From Chloroflexota bacterium (lineage in GTDB: Bacteria; Chloroflexota; Anaerolineae; Anaerolineales; Villigracilaceae): a stretch of DNA of 64,000 nucleotides. Positions within the stretch are counted from its first letter, which is position 1. The number at the start of each line of letters is the position of its first letter. Shown here piece by piece: positions 60,455 through 64,000 of the stretch. The notes below the pieces were generated by a model. That model ran no database searches and had not been told where the DNA came from. It was given only the letters and a program-made list of their open reading frames with translations. The stretch spans positions 124,001 to 188,000 of the forward strand of contig JACAEM010000003.1 of the NCBI GenBank assembly GCA_013388855.1, in the 5' to 3' direction. Both the position numbers and the translations under genes were made by a program.

Positions 60455-62119
60455 TTAGCGGACAACCCGAAAGCCATCGTGGAAGGTTGGTCCGCGCATT
60501 TCCACGTTCGGGCGGGATGTCGGGATGCAAGGGAAAATCTCATAATTACACTGTCCCTCGTCCACCCGGCAAAACACGGAACCATTGGCGATAGCACATG
60601 GCTGGGCGCGCGAACGGAAATAATCTGCGGGCAGTACCAAACGTTGTTTCAATGTTTGTGTGTCGGTGGAGAAGGTGATGACGTACAGTTGAAACACGAA
60701 CAACGTCACGAAAATCGTTTGTGGGATGAATTTCGAATCTTTATCTATTTTCGCCATCAGGCTTGCGAGAAACGGGGTAATGGCAAGGATGCATACTCCG
60801 ATTAGAAAACCGTATCCAAAGCGCAAGTCGGGAGCCGAAAAGAACCAGAAGATCACTCCAGCATATAAAATGAAATGCGCCAGGATATATCTCCCAGCGA
60901 CAATGGAAGTGTATTTGTATCTGGCGGTTAGCAATATTAGGGGAGATATGACGGCGAGCAGGAAAACAATCTGCTGGTTGATGGTTTGTCGTGCAAACCA
61001 CAACGATACCCACTCTCGAAAGGGTGTACCAGCCATGGAACGCCAGTCCTTGCCGGGGAAACGTGCAAAGTTGAAAATGGCATCTCGGATGGATTCTACC
61101 TGGTCAATGGGAATTTTCCAATCGACGGGAAAGAAATCGATTTGCGTCACCGGGAATACAAGATATCCCGACAAGATTACGCTGCGGACGATCCAGGGAA
61201 GCAAAATAACCATACCCGCCAGTCCCAGCAAAAGGACTTTTTGCCATTGTCTTTCAAAAATATATAATGTCAAAATAAAACCGGCAAAGCCAAGCAGAGG
61301 GATGGCAGATAACTTTATGGTCAACGTAAAAAAGGAAAGGATAAACACTCCAATAATCCGTATTCCTGGCCGCCCTCCGGTCTCAAGTTCTTCGACCCAC
61401 AGGACGAGGATCACCCATGTGAGAAGCGTTACAGGCATGTCGGTCGCCGGCGATGAGATGTCGGAACTGAGCAAATAGAAACTCAAGGGCAGGAGCAGAA
61501 CTTTCAGGATGGCAGATGTTGTACGCTTTTTGGCAATCAATGTTTCCAGCCCTTCCGTGAAATAAAGCATACTGCATAGGAACAATATACCGCTCATTAG
61601 ATGGAATGACTGAACACCCAGGAACGCGAAACTGAATGCCGCGTTGATCACCAGCCAAGAGGAATTGAAGGCAAGCCGATGGTGCAAATTTCCCAGTCCG
61701 GGCACCGCCTGATAGGTCTCAAACCAGCGAATGGTCTGTGCGTGATAAAGCGCCGTATCTGAACTGGACGGAGGATGGGTAGCGTTTTCCAGGACAGTTA
61801 ATGCGATGAATGCCAACAGAATCCATGTCAGTGGATGGCGCGGCGTTTGAAGAACGAAGACTTGCCGGCGGCTGGCAAGCCAACCGAACACCCCTCCTGC
61901 CAGAAAAATAACAGCAGAAGCAGCTCCCAATGGAATGAAAACGTTCAAAATGGACGCAAAAACGGTCAAGACGACCAGTCCAATCAACAAAACAAAGGGA
62001 AGGCTGACCTCTTCATCCGAATTTTTTCCGAAGACGTACTGGAAGATATGAGTGGCGGCCCGCCCATAGGAGAACAACAACAATCCCGTATATGACCAGA
62101 TTATCAAGGTCGCTAACAT
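60455..62119 (-). CDS. GT-C-like membrane protein (LIC_10190-type)
   Basis: 554 residues with about 12 transmembrane helices. A first loop reads THPPSSSDTALYHAQTIRWFE, then QAVPGLGNLHHRLAFNSSW. This resembles the LIC_10190-type family of membrane proteins found in polysaccharide loci and likely related to GT-C glycosyltransferases; the Asp in SSSD may be catalytic. The gene lies between two sulfatase-like genes, hinting at a transfer to the same surface glycan. Confidence 0.7.
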   Translation of the reverse strand: MLATLIIWSYTGLLLFSYGRAATHIFQYVFGKNSDEEVSLPFVLLIGLVVLTVFASILNVFIPLGAASAVIFLAGGVFGWLASRRQVFVLQTPRHPLTWILLAFIALTVLENATHPPSSSDTALYHAQTIRWFETYQAVPGLGNLHHRLAFNSSWLVINAAFSFAFLGVQSFHLMSGILFLCSMLYFTEGLETLIAKKRTTSAILKVLLLPLSFYLLSSDISSPATDMPVTLLTWVILVLWVEELETGGRPGIRIIGVFILSFFTLTIKLSAIPLLGFAGFILTLYIFERQWQKVLLLGLAGMVILLPWIVRSVILSGYLVFPVTQIDFFPVDWKIPIDQVESIRDAIFNFARFPGKDWRSMAGTPFREWVSLWFARQTINQQIVFLLAVISPLILLTARYKYTSIVAGRYILAHFILYAGVIFWFFSAPDLRFGYGFLIGVCILAITPFLASLMAKIDKDSKFIPQTIFVTLFVFQLYVITFSTDTQTLKQRLVLPADYFRSRAQPCAIANGSVFCRVDEGQCNYEIFPCIPTSRPNVEMRGPTFHDGFRVVR

Positions 62120-62179
62120 GGAATACTCTTTATTTGCTCATCATTGTGGCGCCCATTTGGGACAAACAGAAAGGACCGA

Positions 62180-63718
62180 TCATACATATGGTTGATTGAT
62201 CTCAGTCAATTTGGCGCGCAACACGTCGAAAAGCACCTGTGCCACGTCAGGTTTCGACAAGTATAGGTTGTTCAATTCTTCAGGGTCGGACTGGATGTCG
62301 AACAATTGCAGGATGTCGCCCTGTGTATCAGGGTATCCGAAGCAATGGACAAGTTTATGGTTTCCCCTGACTAGGGCCATGGAGGCGTTCGTAAATGGTT
62401 GGAACTGTCCATTCTTTTTTGCTGTCATCACGTAGATATCCCGGTTCGGGTCCGGGCTGGAGCCGGAATATGGCGGCAGGATGGCGCCCTCCACCCAAGC
62501 CGGGACCTTTCGCCCGGTGAGATGGAGAAACGTCGGAAGGATGTCGATCGCACTGGTGGGCGCGTAGATATTTTCCCCAGTTTCCCGTCCCGGCTCAAAG
62601 ATCAGCAATGGAACCCGGATCAACGGCTGGTACATTGTCGGGTTGCCATGCCCGACCAGACCGCGCTCGAACATTTCTCCGTGGTCGGATGTGAAGATCA
62701 CCCAGGTATTTTCCAATAAGCCGGTTCGTTCAAGGGACTGATATAGTTCGCCAAAAGCCTGATCGGCATACAAAATGTACTCGTCATATTCCGTGCGGAT
62801 CTGTATCAGGTTGTTGTCTGCTTTCGCCCCAGCGAACACATCCACGGGTTTGTCCAGCGGATGGAATCCGTCATTGGCAAAATGACCGTAAAAATCGATG
62901 GATGTCCTGTAAGGTTCATGAGGCGGTAGGAAATGAAAATATCCTAGGAACGGCTTGGGGACGACAGTGAGGCGGTTGCCAATCCAATCCACCGCCTGTT
63001 CCAGCAGGAAGACATTCTTGTCGGAACTGTAGGTGCTTGGGATCCCGCGCGGGAATCGTTTTTTGAGACCTTCGATCCCCCTGTTCTGGATCGCTTCATA
63101 AAAATGCGACAGGAAAAGGGAGTACGAATACCCTTCACCGTTGTCTATGTTGCGGGCCCACGCCAGCCCGGAAATATCATCATCGTTATAGAACAGGGTA
63201 TGGATGAAATCATCGTAGGATTCGAGGAACAACTTTTGTTGCGGTACAAGTTCGTCCATGTATTTTCTGAATTGCCGCAGAAGGATATATGCCCATCCGT
63301 TGTGTGTGTACGCGATCCGGTAATACCCTTGAAAAACATTGAAAATATTCTGAGCCTCGACGGCATCGGCGACCCGCGAACCGGGCTGGAAGGCGCGATG
63401 AGTCCACGGGTGGGTACCTGTCAACAGGGAAGCTGTGCCGGGGGATGTAAAATTGCCGCCTGCAAAGTGATTGTGGTACACGACCGCCTTTTCGGACAGT
63501 TTTGCCAGATTGGGTGTGGTCTTGCGCCCATAGCCGTAGAACGAGATGTTCATCGCCGACAGCGCGTCGAAAACGATGATCAAGACATTCTGTCCCCTTC
63601 CCGCCTGTGAGATTGTCGTCAGGTTTCTCATCAGACGCGGGGTGAGCAAACCCGCAGAAAGCGCTCCCGAAAGTTTGATGAAGTCACGACGGTTGATATG
63701 GGATTTCATGCCCGCCAT
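62180..63718 (-). CDS. Tat-exported sulfatase-fold protein with threonine in the nucleophile site (first)
   Basis: 512 residues. Tat signal NRRDFIKLSG at 9-18. It is a close paralogue of the second copy, with IVFDALSAMNISFYGYGRKT, FTSPGTASLLTG and FTSDHGEMFERGLVGHG. The nucleophile site again reads T-S-P-G-T (Thr91, Thr95). A second ATG (M4 at 63709) is an alternative start. The upstream gene's stop is 2 bases before the ATG. Confidence 0.82.
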   Translation of the reverse strand: MAGMKSHINRRDFIKLSGALSAGLLTPRLMRNLTTISQAGRGQNVLIIVFDALSAMNISFYGYGRKTTPNLAKLSEKAVVYHNHFAGGNFTSPGTASLLTGTHPWTHRAFQPGSRVADAVEAQNIFNVFQGYYRIAYTHNGWAYILLRQFRKYMDELVPQQKLFLESYDDFIHTLFYNDDDISGLAWARNIDNGEGYSYSLFLSHFYEAIQNRGIEGLKKRFPRGIPSTYSSDKNVFLLEQAVDWIGNRLTVVPKPFLGYFHFLPPHEPYRTSIDFYGHFANDGFHPLDKPVDVFAGAKADNNLIQIRTEYDEYILYADQAFGELYQSLERTGLLENTWVIFTSDHGEMFERGLVGHGNPTMYQPLIRVPLLIFEPGRETGENIYAPTSAIDILPTFLHLTGRKVPAWVEGAILPPYSGSSPDPNRDIYVMTAKKNGQFQPFTNASMALVRGNHKLVHCFGYPDTQGDILQLFDIQSDPEELNNLYLSKPDVAQVLFDVLRAKLTEINQPYV

Positions 63719-63720
63719 CT

Positions 63721-64000
63721 TTACACGTTACGGATGATGACGATGACCAGACCGACAAGGTCAAAGAACAGATACAACATGCTGAGAGTGGACAGGCGGT
63801 CCATGATCTCGAGCATGTTGTGAAGCGCCTTCTTTGATTTCACGAAGGCATAGACCGGCAGGAAGACTGTGGGGACAACGATCGCCAGGCTGAGGATATA
63901 CAACATCACCAACGGGCGTCCCGTGCTGGCGATGAATTGCATCAGGGGCCAGGGAAGCCAGATATTCCATAGATATAGCAGTTGGGCAACCATCCCCCAG
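63721..64000 (-). CDS. membrane protein, fragment at right edge
   Basis: The frame is open to the window edge, so only the C-terminal part (about 93 codons) is seen. Three hydrophobic segments are visible (MQFIASTGRPLVMLYILSLA, IVVPTVFLPVYAFV, and LSMLYLFFDLVGLVIVII). The ATG at 63993 could also be a start. No family recognised. It lies upstream of, and close to, the first sulfatase-like gene. Confidence 0.55.
   Translation of the reverse strand, partial: WGMVAQLLYLWNIWLPWPLMQFIASTGRPLVMLYILSLAIVVPTVFLPVYAFVKSKKALHNMLEIMDRLSTLSMLYLFFDLVGLVIVIIRNV

Noticed and set aside
1-64000. CRISPR arrays, tRNA or rRNA genes, insertion sequences
   Set aside because: None recognised: no evenly spaced long repeats, no tRNA cloverleaf ends, no transposase motifs.

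Overview
The window looks like a chromosomal piece of a Chloroflexota bacterium, most probably of the class Anaerolineae. This is inferred from the roughly 55-60% GC content, the DUF2298 ('YYY') membrane proteins that are typical of Chloroflexota and some archaea, the V4R and GIDE-domain proteins, and the mix of housekeeping genes. No rRNA, tRNA, CRISPR array, prophage or intact transposase was seen. Coding density is very high: the longest gap between genes is about 260 bases (37670-37929).

Layout. 1-6.2 kb: tail of an alpha/beta hydrolase, HtrA protease, a GIDE-domain membrane protein, thymidylate kinase, a DinB-like protein, a coiled-coil membrane protein, a zinc-ribbon protein, guanylate kinase and a rhomboid protease. 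6.2-12.1 kb: one giant alpha-2-macroglobulin-like lipoprotein. 12.1-17.4 kb: two membrane-anchored DsbA-type thioredoxins, a lysophospholipase-like hydrolase, two V4R proteins, a GNAT protein and a TPR protein. 17.4-24.1 kb: a double-HTH regulator and a partial Tad-type set (CpaF ATPase, CpaE with receiver domain, an OmpR-type regulator and two histidine kinases, one with a GspE/MshE N-terminal domain). 24.1-32.2 kb: an amidohydrolase, then the chromosome-origin-type cluster parB-parA-(pfkB)-jag-yidC-(PQQ lipoprotein)-yidD-rnpA-rpmH, all on the minus strand; rpmH is only 56 codons and has a consensus promoter. 32.3-37.7 kb: a potassium block of two TrkA-type RCK proteins and two KimA-type K+ symporters. 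37.9-43.3 kb: a 1091-residue sensor kinase, two PlsC acyltransferases and cytidylate kinase. 43.4-64 kb: a surface-glycan region with GT-C/GT39-type membrane glycosyltransferases, a stand-alone DUF2298 protein, a 1653-residue GT39-DUF2298 fusion, two methyltransferases, a GT4 glycosyltransferase and two Tat-exported sulfatase-fold proteins that carry threonine where sulfatases have Cys/Ser.

How it fits together. Most genes are on the minus strand in short operons with 1-4 base start/stop overlaps. Many families occur as adjacent pairs (DsbA, V4R, histidine kinase, TrkA, KimA, PlsC, methyltransferase, sulfatase-like, DUF2298). Several genes have a -10 box only 5-8 bases before the start codon, which suggests leaderless transcripts. 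The least expected signal is a set of short degenerate direct repeats (unit spacing 7 to 21 bases, often 7 or 14). They sit in gene leaders, in one terminator, and in frame inside loops of unrelated proteins. Two decayed interspersed repeats and two in-frame copies of a third element add to this picture of small repeats being tolerated inside genes.
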